Positions 1-11,134 of a stretch of 53,554 nt of DNA are shown here, piece after piece. A program made the translations under genes and the position numbers. A model generated the notes under the pieces. The model was given only the letters and a program-made list of their open reading frames with translations, ran no database searches and was not told the origin of the DNA. Position 1 is the stretch's first letter. Each line of letters opens with the position of its first letter. Source of the DNA: Geomicrobium sp. JCM 19039 (GTDB taxonomy: Bacteria; Bacillota; Bacilli; Bacillales; Marinococcaceae); the NCBI RefSeq assembly GCF_000698145.1, contig NZ_BAXB01000009.1, positions 83,808 through 137,361 on the forward strand. The letters run 5' to 3'.

Positions 1-2034
<2,034 letters not shown>

Positions 2035-2050
2035 AAGTGAGGGTGCAGTA

Positions 2051-3123
2051 ATGAGCGTGAAAAAAATAGCAGTATTGCCTGGGGATGGCATTGGACCGGA
2101 AGTGACAGAAGCGGCAGTTGCTGTGTTACAAACCGTAGCAAGGAAGCGGGATCACCAGTTTGAGTTTTCGTATGGGAGCATCGGAGGTGCTGCCATTGAT
2201 GAAACGGGAGACCCCTTTCCTAAGCAAACCGAAGAGCTATGTAAAGGAAGCGACGCGATTTTGCTTGGGGCTGTTGGTGGTCCGAAATGGGATGGAATTG
2301 ATGTGGCAAAACGTCCGGAAAAAGGTTTGCTCAAAATGCGGAAAGAATTAGGGTTGTTTGCGAACTTGCGACCAGTAAAGGCGTACGCTCCTTTACTGGA
2401 TTCCTCTCCATTAAAGCGTGAAGTCGTTGAAGATGTCGATGTTTTGATCGTGAGGGAACTGACCGGAGGCATTTATTTCGGTGATCATGAACGAAAAGAA
2501 GACAACGGAGAAGTATATGCTGTTGACACACTTACGTACTCGGTATCAGAAATTGAGCGGATTACGGAACGTGCCATTGATGCGGCTGCTCTTCGGAGCA
2601 AGCGGATCGTATCTGTGGATAAAGCAAACGTATTGGAGTCGAGCAGATTGTGGCGCGAGGTGGTTGAAGAAAGAGTCGCAAACCATTCCGATATTTCTTT
2701 GTCGCATATGCTCGTAGATAACGCAGCAATGCAGCTCATTCAGAACCCGTCCTCATTCGATGTCATTCTAACAGAAAATATGTTTGGAGATATTTTAAGC
2801 GATGAAGCGTCCATGCTGACAGGGTCTCTCGGGTTATTGCCATCAGCAAGTCTCGGCGAAACTGGACCCGGTGTGTTTGAACCGATCCATGGCTCGGCCC
2901 TGACATTGCTGGTTTAGAATTGGCGAACCCATTGGCTGCAATTTCGTCAGCCGCCATGCTATTAAAATATGGATTTGGTTTTGCAGAAGAAGCAGAGCAA
3001 GTAGAACGAGCGATTCTTTCTGTGCTCGAACAAGGGTATCGAACGAAAGATCTTCAACGGAACGAAACAAAAGCGCATACGACAAAAGAAATGACTGAAG
3101 CGGTCATTCAAGCGTTAGCATAA
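2051..3123 (+). CDS. leuB: 3-isopropylmalate dehydrogenase (one frameshift)
   Basis: Oxidatively decarboxylates 3-isopropylmalate with NAD+ in leucine synthesis; cytosolic dimer. It starts [15 protein letters not shown], has the [10 protein letters not shown] and [13 protein letters not shown] motifs, and [11 protein letters not shown] and [13 protein letters not shown] around the metal-binding aspartates. The frame breaks at about 2898-2900: the family sequence HGSAPDIAG needs one more C in the CCC run. After adding it the protein reads on through [20 protein letters not shown] to TAA at 3123, giving about 357 residues, the normal length. Sixteen bases separate it from leuA and 14 from leuC. 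I treat the break as a sequence error, not a pseudogene. Confidence 0.93.
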
Positions 3124-3137
3124 GGAGGGGAAGAATA

Positions 3138-4548
3138 ATGGCAAAAACAATCATCGAAAAAGTTTGGGATCAACATACGGTCACTCAAGAAGAAGGGAAG
3201 CCTGATTTGTTGTATATTGATCTTCATCTTGTTCATGAGGTCACGTCTCCGCAAGCTTTTGAAGGGTTACGTATGAATGGGAGGTCTCTTCGTAGACCGG
3301 ATTTGACGTTTGCAACGATGGATCATAACATCCCTACAGAAGATCGAAGAACGATTACCGATCGGATTGCAAAAAAACAAATTGATGTGCTCGTTAAAAA
3401 CTGTGAAGAGTTTGGGGTAGAGCTCGCTGACCTCGATAGTCCGAGCAACGGGATTGTTCATATTATTGGACCGGAGCTTGGATTAACTCAACCAGGAAAA
3501 ACAATCGTTTGCGGGGATAGTCACACGTCTACGCACGGTGCATTTGGCGCTTTAGCTTTTGGTATTGGTACGAGTGAAGTTGAACACGTGATGGCGACCC
3601 AAACTTTATGGCAAAGTCGGCCAAAGACGATGGAGGTTGTCATTGATGGCCGTCTTAACAGTGGTGTGAGTGCAAAAGATATTATTTTGGCGCTCATTGC
3701 CAAATACGGTGTGAATTTTGGAACAGGGCATGTGGTTGAGTACCGGGGTGAAGCGATTCGTGGTCTAACAATGGAAGAGAGAATGACCATTTGTAACATG
3801 TCAATTGAAGGAGGGGCGAGAGCGGGTTTAATTAGCCCTGACCAAGTGACGTTTGATTACTTGAAAGGGCGTGAAAATGTCCCGAAAGGTGATGAGTACG
3901 AACAAAAGGTCAAAGAGTGGAAAGCGCTAGCTACCGATGATGGGGCAACGTTTGACGAGACGCTCACATTGTCAGCAGATGAAGTGAAGCCGATGGTGAC
4001 GTGGGGAACAAACCCAGGTCAAGGAATTGCTATTGACGGTGTCGTTCCGTCTCCTGCAGATGCAAAAAGTGATGCTGAGCGAAGAGCAATTGAACAATCA
4101 TTAGCGTATATGGGTCTCACTCCTGGTACAAAGATGGAAGACGTTGAAATTCAACACGTATTCTTAGGTTCATGTACAAATGCGCGAATTAGCGATCTTC
4201 GCGAAGCCGCGCGCTATATTAAAGGAAAGAAAGTAAAGCCAGACGTTCGTGCCTCGTCGTACCTGGTAGCATGCAAGTGAAACGCAAGCAGAAGCAGAAG
4301 GGCTTGCGGAATTATTTATTGAAGCCGGTTTTGAGTGGCGAGATGCAGGATGTAGCATGTGTTTAGGAATGAACCCTGACCAAGTACCTGCAGGTGAGCG
4401 CTGTGCTTCCACGTCGAATCGTAATTTCGAAGGACGACAAGGGAAAAATGCCCGTACGCATTTGATGAGTCCGGTTATGGCTGCAGCTGCAGCGGTTCAC
4501 GGTCATTTTGTTGATGTAAGAAAGATCGAAGCAGAGCAGGTTACGTAA
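3138..4548 (+). CDS. leuC: 3-isopropylmalate dehydratase large subunit (two frameshifts)
   Basis: Large subunit of the [4Fe-4S] aconitase-family isomerase that interconverts 2- and 3-isopropylmalate, working with LeuD. The substrate-binding and Fe-S motifs are visible: [37 protein letters not shown] and the paired cysteines of [14 protein letters not shown]. The frame is broken twice within 35 bases, at about 4252 (one C missing, [10 protein letters not shown] expected) and about 4285 (one C missing, [14 protein letters not shown] expected). With both restored the chain is about 470 residues, normal for the family. An AAGGAGGGG-type RBS precedes the ATG at 3138, and LeuD follows after 20 bases. 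Confidence 0.93.
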
Positions 4549-4568
4549 GGAAAAAGGAGGCGATAAAC

Positions 4569-5159
4569 GTGGAGAAATTCACGACGCATAAAGGAAATAC
4601 AGCGGCTCTCCCTTTTGTGAATATTGATACCGATCAGATTATCCCAAAGCAATTTCTAAAGCGTGTGGAGCGATCTGGTTTTGGTCAATTTCTATTCTAT
4701 AATTGGCGCTTTCTCGATGATGAGTCCCCAAATCCAGATTTTGCGCTTAACCATTCGAGTGCTGAAGGTGCGACAATTTTGCTAGCTGATGAAAACTTTG
4801 GCTGTGGTTCATCCCGAGAACATGCAGCGTGGGCACTTCAAGACTATGGTTTTCGCGTTGTCATTGCACCGAGTTTCGGTGATATTTTCTATAACAACAG
4901 CTTCAAAAATGGATTGCTACCGATACGGATTGAAAGTGAACAGGTGAGAGAGTGGTTGAAAGCGAGTGAACACACGTCATTTGACTTACTCATTAACCTT
5001 GATGATCAATATATTGAAGATCCTTCAGGAAAAAGGCATTCATTTGACATTGATTCGTATTGGAAAAATATGATGGTTCATGGATTGGATGAAATTGGAC
5101 TCACTTTACAATATGTAAATGACATTCGTGAATATGAAGCAAAGAAACAACCATTATAA
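4569..5159 (+). CDS. leuD: 3-isopropylmalate dehydratase small subunit
   Basis: Small (swivel-domain) subunit of the LeuCD isomerase. 196 residues, full length for the family. Recognisable motifs are FVNIDTDQIIPKQFLKR near the start, the NFGCGSSREHAAWAL loop (residues ~75-90) that contacts substrate, and IAPSFGDIFYNNSFKNGLLPI. The start is GTG at 4569 behind a strong AAAAAGGAGGCG site. This is the last gene of the leu operon: a strong intrinsic terminator begins at the stop codon. Confidence 0.97.
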   Translation: MEKFTTHKGNTAALPFVNIDTDQIIPKQFLKRVERSGFGQFLFYNWRFLDDESPNPDFALNHSSAEGATILLADENFGCGSSREHAAWALQDYGFRVVIAPSFGDIFYNNSFKNGLLPIRIESEQVREWLKASEHTSFDLLINLDDQYIEDPSGKRHSFDIDSYWKNMMVHGLDEIGLTLQYVNDIREYEAKKQPL

Positions 5160-5202
5160 AGGAAGAAAGCCGGATTTATTGACCGGCTTTCTTCCTTTTT
5201 TT
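5158..5202 (+). terminator. Intrinsic terminator after leuD
   Basis: A 15-base stem (AAGGAAGAAAGCCGG pairing with CCGGCTTTCTTCCTT) with a 9-base loop runs straight into a T tract. It closes the ilv-leu operon. Confidence 0.92.
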
Positions 5203-5331
5203 GTAGGTAAAATCATACAAATCCAGCATTTTGTATAGATGTCGTTTTAAAAGCCTGTTAGTTTGGGTAAAGAAAAGGTATTCATGTTTGCTGTTCGTCA
5301 TGAATGTGGAGAAAGCGAGGAAGGTGAGTAC

Positions 5332-6755
5332 ATGGAAGCAGTAGAAATTGTTGGATTTGCACTAGTTGTTATTAGTATTGTTCTCATCATCGGGAAATGG
5401 ATACGATTGAAAGTTCCCGTACTTCAACGGTTATTTTTGCCGAGTTCAATTATTGGTGGGTTCTTTGCCTTACTATTTGGGCCTGAGGTATTAGGAAGAA
5501 TTATAACGCAGTGACCGGAAACGAGGTCATGCCATACGGGATATTTACAGAACCAATGTATGAAGTGTGGGCAGAGCTTCCAGGTATACTTATTAACGTC
5601 GTATTTGCATGTTTATTTATTGGTTTTGCACTGCCTAGGTTACAAGACATATGGAAAGTCGGTGGGCCGCAAGTAGCACTCGGTTATACGATTTCTTGGG
5701 CTCAGTACGCTGTCGGTATTCTGGTCGCCATAACGATTTTAACACCGTTGTTTGGCATGAGCCCTGCAGCAGGTGCACTTATTGAAATTAGTTTTGTTGG
5801 CGGTCACGGAACTGCTGCGGGACTTTCCGATAGCTTTGAATCATTAGGGTTTGAAGAAGGTTATGATCTTGCGATTGGCCTTGCAACGGTCGGTCTATTG
5901 TCCGGTGTTCTTATCGGTATTATTATGCTGAACATCGCTGCGAGAAAAGGCGCTTCGGAGACATTGAAACACCCTGATGATATATCTGTTGATCAACAAA
6001 CAGGTGTGTTAGATCAAAACCGCCGTGAGCCTAGTGGGCAGATGACGACGTCAACCGTTTCCATCGATCCACTAGCATTTCACATCGGTATGGTCGGCTT
6101 GTCTATTTTTATCGGGTATTGGTTGCTCGAAGGGTTAATGTGGGTCGAAGAGGCTTTATGGATTGAGCAAATGGAATTGATTGCTCATGTTCCTCTCTTT
6201 CCATTCGCAATGATTGGCGGGATTATCGTTCAAATCTTTATTACTCGGTTTGATAAAAACGATATCGTTGACCGCCCAACGATTAGTAGAATCCAAAATA
6301 CGGCACTGGACCTGCTTATCGTCAGTGCGCTCGGTACACTGAGCTTACAAGTCATCGGGAATAATCTCATGGAATTTATTATTTTAGCTGTTGTTGGTGT
6401 TGTGCTTAACGTTGTGATGTTCTTATATCTCGCACCACGCATGATTCCTCATTATTGGTTTGAGCGAGGAATGGGTGACTTTGGTCAGTCAATGGGTGTT
6501 GCCGCGACAGGCATTATGCTCATGAAAATTGTCGACCCAGAGCAAAAGACACCAGCAATGAAAGCATTTGGCTATAAACAAATTCTATTTGAGCCGATGG
6601 TTGGTGGTGGACTTGTAACGGCAGCAGCGATGCCAATCATCATTCAGTTTGGAGCCGTACCAGCACTCATTGTGGCGACTGTTCTTATGATTGGTTTTTG
6701 GTTGCTCGGTGTGTTATATTTTGGGAAAAACAAACAAAACGAAACGCGCTCATAG
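5332..6755 (+). CDS. Sodium/glutamate symporter family protein (one frameshift)
   Basis: Polytopic membrane protein of the GltS family, predicted to import glutamate or a similar anion with Na+. It has about 474 residues and roughly ten to twelve hydrophobic segments. The family pore signatures VGGHGTAAGLSDSF and GQSMGVAATGIMLMKIVDP, one in each half, support the call. The frame breaks at about 5508: GRIITAVTGNEV needs one extra G; adding it joins residues 1-59 to the rest. I chose ATG 5332 (RBS GGAAGGTGAG) over an upstream start at 5263, since the extra 23 residues look unlike a membrane N-terminus. B. subtilis lacks a gene at this position between leuD and ysoA. Substrate specificity is inferred. 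Confidence 0.85.
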
Positions 6756-6770
6756 TGAACGCGTTACCGC

Positions 6771-6808
6771 TCAACCTATGGCGAGGCGATGCTTCGTGCA
6801 TAGGTTGT
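6771..6808 (+). other. Strong hairpin between the symporter gene and ysoA
   Basis: CAACCTATG at 6772-6780 pairs with CATAGGTTG at 6799-6807, and inside it CGAGGC pairs with GCTTCG across a GAT loop, giving about 15 base pairs. There is no T tract, so it is not a standard terminator; it may be a weak terminator or an mRNA-stabilising element ahead of ysoA. Confidence 0.55.
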
Positions 6809-6830
6809 TGCTCTGGATTGAGGGATCGTC

Positions 6831-7828
6831 ATGAATGAAGAAGAACAAAAGGTGATCGTGTTTCCTGGTACGGTTCAGCGTTTAATAGAAAACGGTCTGA
6901 ATGATTTAAAAGGCGGGCAGTTTGAGAAATCGCTCCACACGTTTCAGGAAGTGATCCAATTTGAGCCCGATCATCAAGAAGCAATCTATGGGAAATGGGT
7001 GTCACTGCTCAAATTGGAAAGGCACAACGACGTGATACAAGAAGCGTATGAAGGTCTTCCGCGCTTAGGGCATTTATATAGACAAGGCTCATGATTGTTG
7101 TCACGGCATTAGTAGAGCAAAGTCGTTGGCAGGAACTGGCCGATCTTATTAACGATGCAGCGGATGCAAATCATATTCAATTGAATGACGATCTAGAGTT
7201 TCGTGCACTTCTTGAAGAAGCGAACCGTCATAAGGAAGCGCCTGCAATCGAAAAGGAAGAGGACACGCGACCTGTTCCCACCGACCTTACGGAATCATTG
7301 CGATTTGGATCGGCGGAAGAACAGTGGTCGGCATTTCAGCAGTTGAAGACGTATCCTCTCGTCGTAGTTATTGACACTTTCGACGATGTTTTACAGGACA
7401 AAGACCGGTCTCCTGTCGTTAAATCACTCATATTGCTTCATCTTAAAGATGAGGAAATGGAAACATCTGTATTCGTTCATAAAAGCGAAAAGGAACAAAC
7501 AATTGTGCCGAAAACCCTTCCGGCGTTAGAAAATTATGCTGGAGAGTCACAGACTGAGATTTTCTCAGCGCTTGCTCCAATCGAATCGGACAATCCCCAC
7601 TTGTATGAGACGTGCCGGCACGTGTGGGATTGGATGGGGGTCATATTGTATCCTTTCAAATATGAAAGAGCTTCGTCAATGGATTGGGCAGCGGCCCTCC
7701 ATATTGAAGCACTTCGATATGGAGGCGAAGACTTAGACACTCATAAAGATGAGTGGGTTGGATACTATGGAGCAAATCAAGTAAATGTTAATGAGTTGCT
7801 CGTGATGTTCAAACACTATGAAAGGTAG
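6831..7828 (+). CDS. ysoA: TPR-repeat protein YsoA (one frameshift)
   Basis: Soluble tetratricopeptide-repeat protein of unknown function. Residues ~18-60 form TPR helices (NDLKGGQFEKSLHTFQEVIQ, then HQEAIYGKWVSLL). The position just upstream of tig matches ysoA in B. subtilis, and the restored length, about 332 residues, fits. The frame breaks at about 7088: RQGLMIVVTALVEQ requires CC where one C is present. The second half (LADLINDAADAN onward) has no motif I recognise beyond helical, acidic character. The assignment rests mainly on TPR content plus synteny; a role as a protein-interaction scaffold is inference. Confidence 0.8.
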
Positions 7829-7858
7829 ATACTGGCGAACTTTTCTAATTTGGTGCGA

Positions 7859-7886
7859 TTGAAATGCACGTGGAGTATGTTATAAT
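7859..7886 (+). promoter_or_regulatory. Sigma-A promoter for tig
   Basis: TTGAAA (7859-7864), a 16-base spacer and a perfect TATAAT (7881-7886), about 56 bases upstream of the tig start. Confidence 0.75.
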
Positions 7887-7941
7887 ATAGTGGTTGTAAA
7901 AATGGAAGCGTAACCTATGAAACTTGGAGGGAACACAATAA

Positions 7942-9255
7942 ATGACTGCAAAATGGGAAAAAGGTGAAGGAAACCAAGGGGTCCTCACTGTCGATGTAGA
8001 TGCTAAACAATTTGATGAAGCCATTGATCAAGCATTTGAAAAAGTCAAGAAAAGCGTAAACGTACCTGGATTTCGTAAAGGGAAAGTCCCACGCAAACTA
8101 TTTGAATCTCGTTTTGGTGTAGAGTCACTCTATCAAGATGCACTTGATATTGTTCTTCCAAAAGCTTATTCAGAAGCGGTAGAAGAGACAGGCATTGAGC
8201 CAGTAGACCAGCCAGAAATTGATATTAAAGAAATGGAACAAGGAAAGACGTTAACATTTACAGCGAATGTCATTGTGAAGCCAGAAGTTGAGCTTGGCGA
8301 TTACAAAGGGTTAGAAGTTCCTGCATTTAACACAGAAGTGAATGATGAAGATGTTGAAACTGAATTAAATAACCTACGCGATAAGCAAGCAGAGCTTGCT
8401 GTTGTTGACGAAACTGCCCAAGATGGCGATACGGTTGTTTTTGACTTTGAAGGGTTTATGGACGGCGAACCTTTTGAAGGTGGAAAAGCAGAGAACCATT
8501 CGCTAGAGCTAGGATCTGGTCAATTTATTCCTGGTTTTGAAGAGCAAATGATCGGCTTGAAAGCAGACGATGAGAAAGATGTCGAGCTTACGTTCCCTGA
8601 GGAATATCATGCCGAAGACCTCGCTGGTAAACCGGCAGTATTTAAAGTGAAAGTTCACGAAGTGAAGCGCAAAGAACTTCCTGAGCTTGACGATGAATTT
8701 GCAAAAGACGTAGACGAAGAAGTTGAGTCACTAGAAGCACTAAGAACGAAGAAGAAAGACGAACTTCAGCACAATCTCGAGCATGAGAAAGAGCATCATT
8801 ACAATGATACCGTTGTAGAAAAAGCAGCGGAGAATGCAACTGTCGATATTCCAGATGCAATGATTAAAGCAGAAACTGATCGCATGATGCAAGAAATGGA
8901 GCAGCGTTTCCAATCACAAGGCATCTCTATGGATATGTACTATCAAATGGCAGGAACAGATGCAGAAGGTATGAAAGAGCAATTTAAGCCAGAAGCAGAA
9001 AAGCGCGTTCGCATGAACCTTGTACTTGAAGCCATTGCAAATGCGGAAGAACTTGAAGCGAGTGACGAGCGTGTCGAAGAAGAGCTCGACAAAATGGCAG
9101 AAATGTATCAGCGCGATAAAGAAGAAATTCGTCAACTACTTGCGATGCAAGGTGGCGTAGATTCTTTGAAAAATGATCTTCGCATCCAAACAGCTGTTCA
9201 ATTCTTAGTAGATGAGAGTGTAACAGTTGAAGCAAAAGAAGATAAAGAAGCGTAA
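7942..9255 (+). CDS. tig: Trigger factor
   Basis: Ribosome-associated chaperone with peptidyl-prolyl isomerase activity. 437 residues. The N-terminal ribosome-binding domain carries the signature [13 protein letters not shown] (residues ~43-55). The central FKBP-like domain runs from about residue 150 ([20 protein letters not shown], then [12 protein letters not shown]). The C-terminal helical arms follow to residue ~430 and are very acidic. RBS TTGGAGGG lies upstream of ATG 7942. It has its own promoter and terminator and precedes the protease genes, as in other Bacilli. Confidence 0.97.
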   Translation: MTAKWEKGEGNQGVLTVDVDAKQFDEAIDQAFEKVKKSVNVPGFRKGKVPRKLFESRFGVESLYQDALDIVLPKAYSEAVEETGIEPVDQPEIDIKEMEQGKTLTFTANVIVKPEVELGDYKGLEVPAFNTEVNDEDVETELNNLRDKQAELAVVDETAQDGDTVVFDFEGFMDGEPFEGGKAENHSLELGSGQFIPGFEEQMIGLKADDEKDVELTFPEEYHAEDLAGKPAVFKVKVHEVKRKELPELDDEFAKDVDEEVESLEALRTKKKDELQHNLEHEKEHHYNDTVVEKAAENATVDIPDAMIKAETDRMMQEMEQRFQSQGISMDMYYQMAGTDAEGMKEQFKPEAEKRVRMNLVLEAIANAEELEASDERVEEELDKMAEMYQRDKEEIRQLLAMQGGVDSLKNDLRIQTAVQFLVDESVTVEAKEDKEA

Positions 9256-9263
9256 GTTGCAAA

Positions 9264-9293
9264 GAAGGCACGAGTCGTATTCGTGCCTTTTTA
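9264..9293 (+). terminator. Intrinsic terminator after tig
   Basis: AAGGCACGA and TCGTGCCTT form a 9-bp stem around a 7-base loop, followed by T residues. Confidence 0.9.
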
Positions 9294-9314
9294 TGCAATA
9301 GAAAACCGCTTCGA

Positions 9315-9343
9315 TTGATCTTTTCATTGGATTCCTGTACATT
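9315..9343 (+). promoter_or_regulatory. Sigma-A promoter for the small zinc-finger gene
   Basis: TTGATC (9315-9320), 17-base spacer, TACATT (9338-9343); the predicted start of transcription is about 13-15 bases upstream of the ORF at 9363, leaving just enough leader for the AGGTGG ribosome-binding site. Confidence 0.6.
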
Positions 9344-9362
9344 AAAAAAGTAGGTGGAACAG

Positions 9363-9503
9363 ATGAGCAGAAACGCAAAAGATCAAGAAGAACACAAGTG
9401 TTCGTTTTGCGGCAAAACGAAGGACCAAGTTAAGAAGTTAATTGCTGGACCGGGTGTCTACATTTGCAATGAATGTGTAGGCGTAGCTCAGAAAGAATTA
9501 TAG
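9363..9503 (+). CDS. Stand-alone ClpX-type C4 zinc-finger protein
   Basis: A 46-residue ORF consisting almost entirely of a ClpX zinc-binding domain: C13-x2-C16 and C35-x2-C38, with the motif [14 protein letters not shown] between and around them. Over 28 aligned residues it matches the N-terminus of the ClpX encoded 220 bases downstream at 23 positions, yet 11 further codons differ only synonymously, so it is an old copy kept under protein-level constraint and not a fresh partial duplication. AGGTGG lies 7 bases before the ATG, a good promoter precedes it and a terminator follows, making a complete one-gene unit. There is no AAA+ module. ClpX zinc domains dimerise and bind adaptors and substrates, so competition with or regulation of ClpX is a reasonable guess, not shown. 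Confidence 0.85.
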   Translation: MSRNAKDQEEHKCSFCGKTKDQVKKLIAGPGVYICNECVGVAQKEL

Positions 9504-9510
9504 AACAAAA

Positions 9511-9539
9511 TGAGGCGCGAACGTCGTGTCCTCTTTTTT
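9511..9539 (+). terminator. Intrinsic terminator after the zinc-finger gene
   Basis: GAGGCGCGA and TCGTGTCCTC form an imperfect stem with an ACG loop, followed by TTTTTT. Confidence 0.7.
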
Positions 9540-9723
9540 CTTGAATTCATGATTGTGTTCATTTTGTGAACGTACAGAAGGACCTCCATTAAAAAAACAT
9601 GAATGAATTTACGTTTTTCAACGTAAAGCTGATGAAGAATGGGTACGATAATGTAGGGGCTATTGTTTGACGTGGAGCAACCATTCGGTGTAGTCTACAT
9701 AATACAAAAGAGGGGTGAATCAC

Positions 9724-11004
9724 ATGATCAAGTTTAACGAGGAGAAAGGGCAACTCAAGTGTTCTTTCTGTGGCAAAACACAAGACCAGGTTCGGAAATT
9801 AGTCGCTGGACCCGGTGTATATATATGTGATGAATGTATTGAATTATGCTCTGAAATCGTTGAAGAAGAACTCGGAACCGATGAGGAAGTAGAATTTGAA
9901 ACCGTTCCGAAACCTCAAGAAATTGACGGGATTCTCGATGACTATGTGATCGGGCAAGAAAGTGCGAAAAAGGCACTGTCGGTTGCTGTGTACAACCATT
10001 ATAAGCGCGTGAACTCAACGATTGGTCAAGGTGGCGATGATGTTGAGATTTCAAAGAGTAACATCTGTTTGATCGGACCTACCGGTAGTGGTAAAACACT
10101 CATGGCCCAAACGTTGGCAAGAATATTGAATGTGCCGTTTGCGATTGCAGATGCGACGTCACTAACTGAAGCCGGTTATGTCGGTGAAGATGTAGAGAAC
10201 ATTCTTTTGAAGCTTATCCAAGCAGCAGATTATGATGTTGAAAAAGCAGAAAAAGGGATCATTTACATCGATGAAATTGACAAAGTAGCCCGCAAATCAG
10301 AGAACCCATCCATCACGAGAGATGTGTCTGGAGAAGGGGTTCAACAAGCACTCTTAAAGATTCTTGAAGGAACAACAGCAAGCGTGCCACCACAAGGCGG
10401 GCGTAAGCACCCTCATCAAGAATTTATTCAAATTGATACGTCAAACGTTCTGTTCATTGTTGGCGGAGCATTTGATGGGATTGACCAAGTCGTAAAGCGC
10501 CGTCTAGGTAAGAAAGTCATTGGATTCGGCTCTGAGGGCGAGAGCGGTGAAATGACTGAAGATGATTATCTAGATAAAATTCTGCCTGAAGACTTGCTTC
10601 GCTACGGTTTGATTCCAGAATTCATTGGGCGTCTACCGGTAATTTCAAGCTTGAAACAACTGGATGAGAATGCGCTCATTGAAATTCTCACGAAACCGAA
10701 GAATGCACTCGTTAAGCAATTCCAACGTTTACTTGAGATTGATGAAGTGGAACTTGAGTTTACGGAAGACGCTCTTACGGAAATCGCAAAGAAAGCGATT
10801 GAACGTAAAACAGGGGCAAGAGGTTTGCGCTCAATTATTGAGGTTATCATGCAAGATGTGATGTATGATCTTCCGTCACAAGATAACATTAGCCATTGTA
10901 AAATTACTGCTGATTGCGTGTTACACAACGCGTCACCAGTTCTTACGACTAAAGATGGCAAGTCGATCACGTTAGATGAGATCGTGCCGCGAGAAAGCGC
11001 GTAA
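9724..11004 (+). CDS. clpX: ClpXP protease ATPase subunit ClpX
   Basis: AAA+ unfoldase that feeds substrates to ClpP. 426 residues, full length. The N-terminal C4 zinc domain (CSFC ... CDEC) is followed by Walker [10 protein letters not shown] (residues ~118-126), Walker [14 protein letters not shown], the pore loop GYVGEDVE and sensor motifs near [14 protein letters not shown], ending with the small AAA domain containing [15 protein letters not shown] 9724 is favoured by AGGGGTG six bases upstream; the frame is open slightly further. It is followed by its own terminator, so it is transcribed apart from lonB. Confidence 0.98.
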   Translation: MIKFNEEKGQLKCSFCGKTQDQVRKLVAGPGVYICDECIELCSEIVEEELGTDEEVEFETVPKPQEIDGILDDYVIGQESAKKALSVAVYNHYKRVNSTIGQGGDDVEISKSNICLIGPTGSGKTLMAQTLARILNVPFAIADATSLTEAGYVGEDVENILLKLIQAADYDVEKAEKGIIYIDEIDKVARKSENPSITRDVSGEGVQQALLKILEGTTASVPPQGGRKHPHQEFIQIDTSNVLFIVGGAFDGIDQVVKRRLGKKVIGFGSEGESGEMTEDDYLDKILPEDLLRYGLIPEFIGRLPVISSLKQLDENALIEILTKPKNALVKQFQRLLEIDEVELEFTEDALTEIAKKAIERKTGARGLRSIIEVIMQDVMYDLPSQDNISHCKITADCVLHNASPVLTTKDGKSITLDEIVPRESA

Positions 11005-11017
11005 CATCTGAATCTTA

Positions 11018-11048
11018 CAACCCGGGAGAATTTCTTCCGGGTTTTTTC
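11018..11048 (+). terminator. Intrinsic terminator after clpX
   Basis: AACCCGGGA pairs with TTCCGGGTT around a short AT-rich loop, followed by a T run. Confidence 0.9.
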
Positions 11049-11134
11049 GTGTGTGCATCGTGAAACTATGGGGATAGCTTCTGAGCGACCGAGTCATACT
11101 ACTTGAGAATGATTCGGTTGTAAGGAGGAATTAC

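Noticed and set aside
6831..7828. Two separate genes, one TPR protein and one unknown
   Set aside because: A single missing C at about 7088 joins them into one YsoA-sized protein at the syntenic position.
9599..9630. TTTACGTT/AACGTAAA hairpin upstream of clpX as a terminator
   Set aside because: No T run follows on the plus strand and a better terminator lies at 9511-9539.
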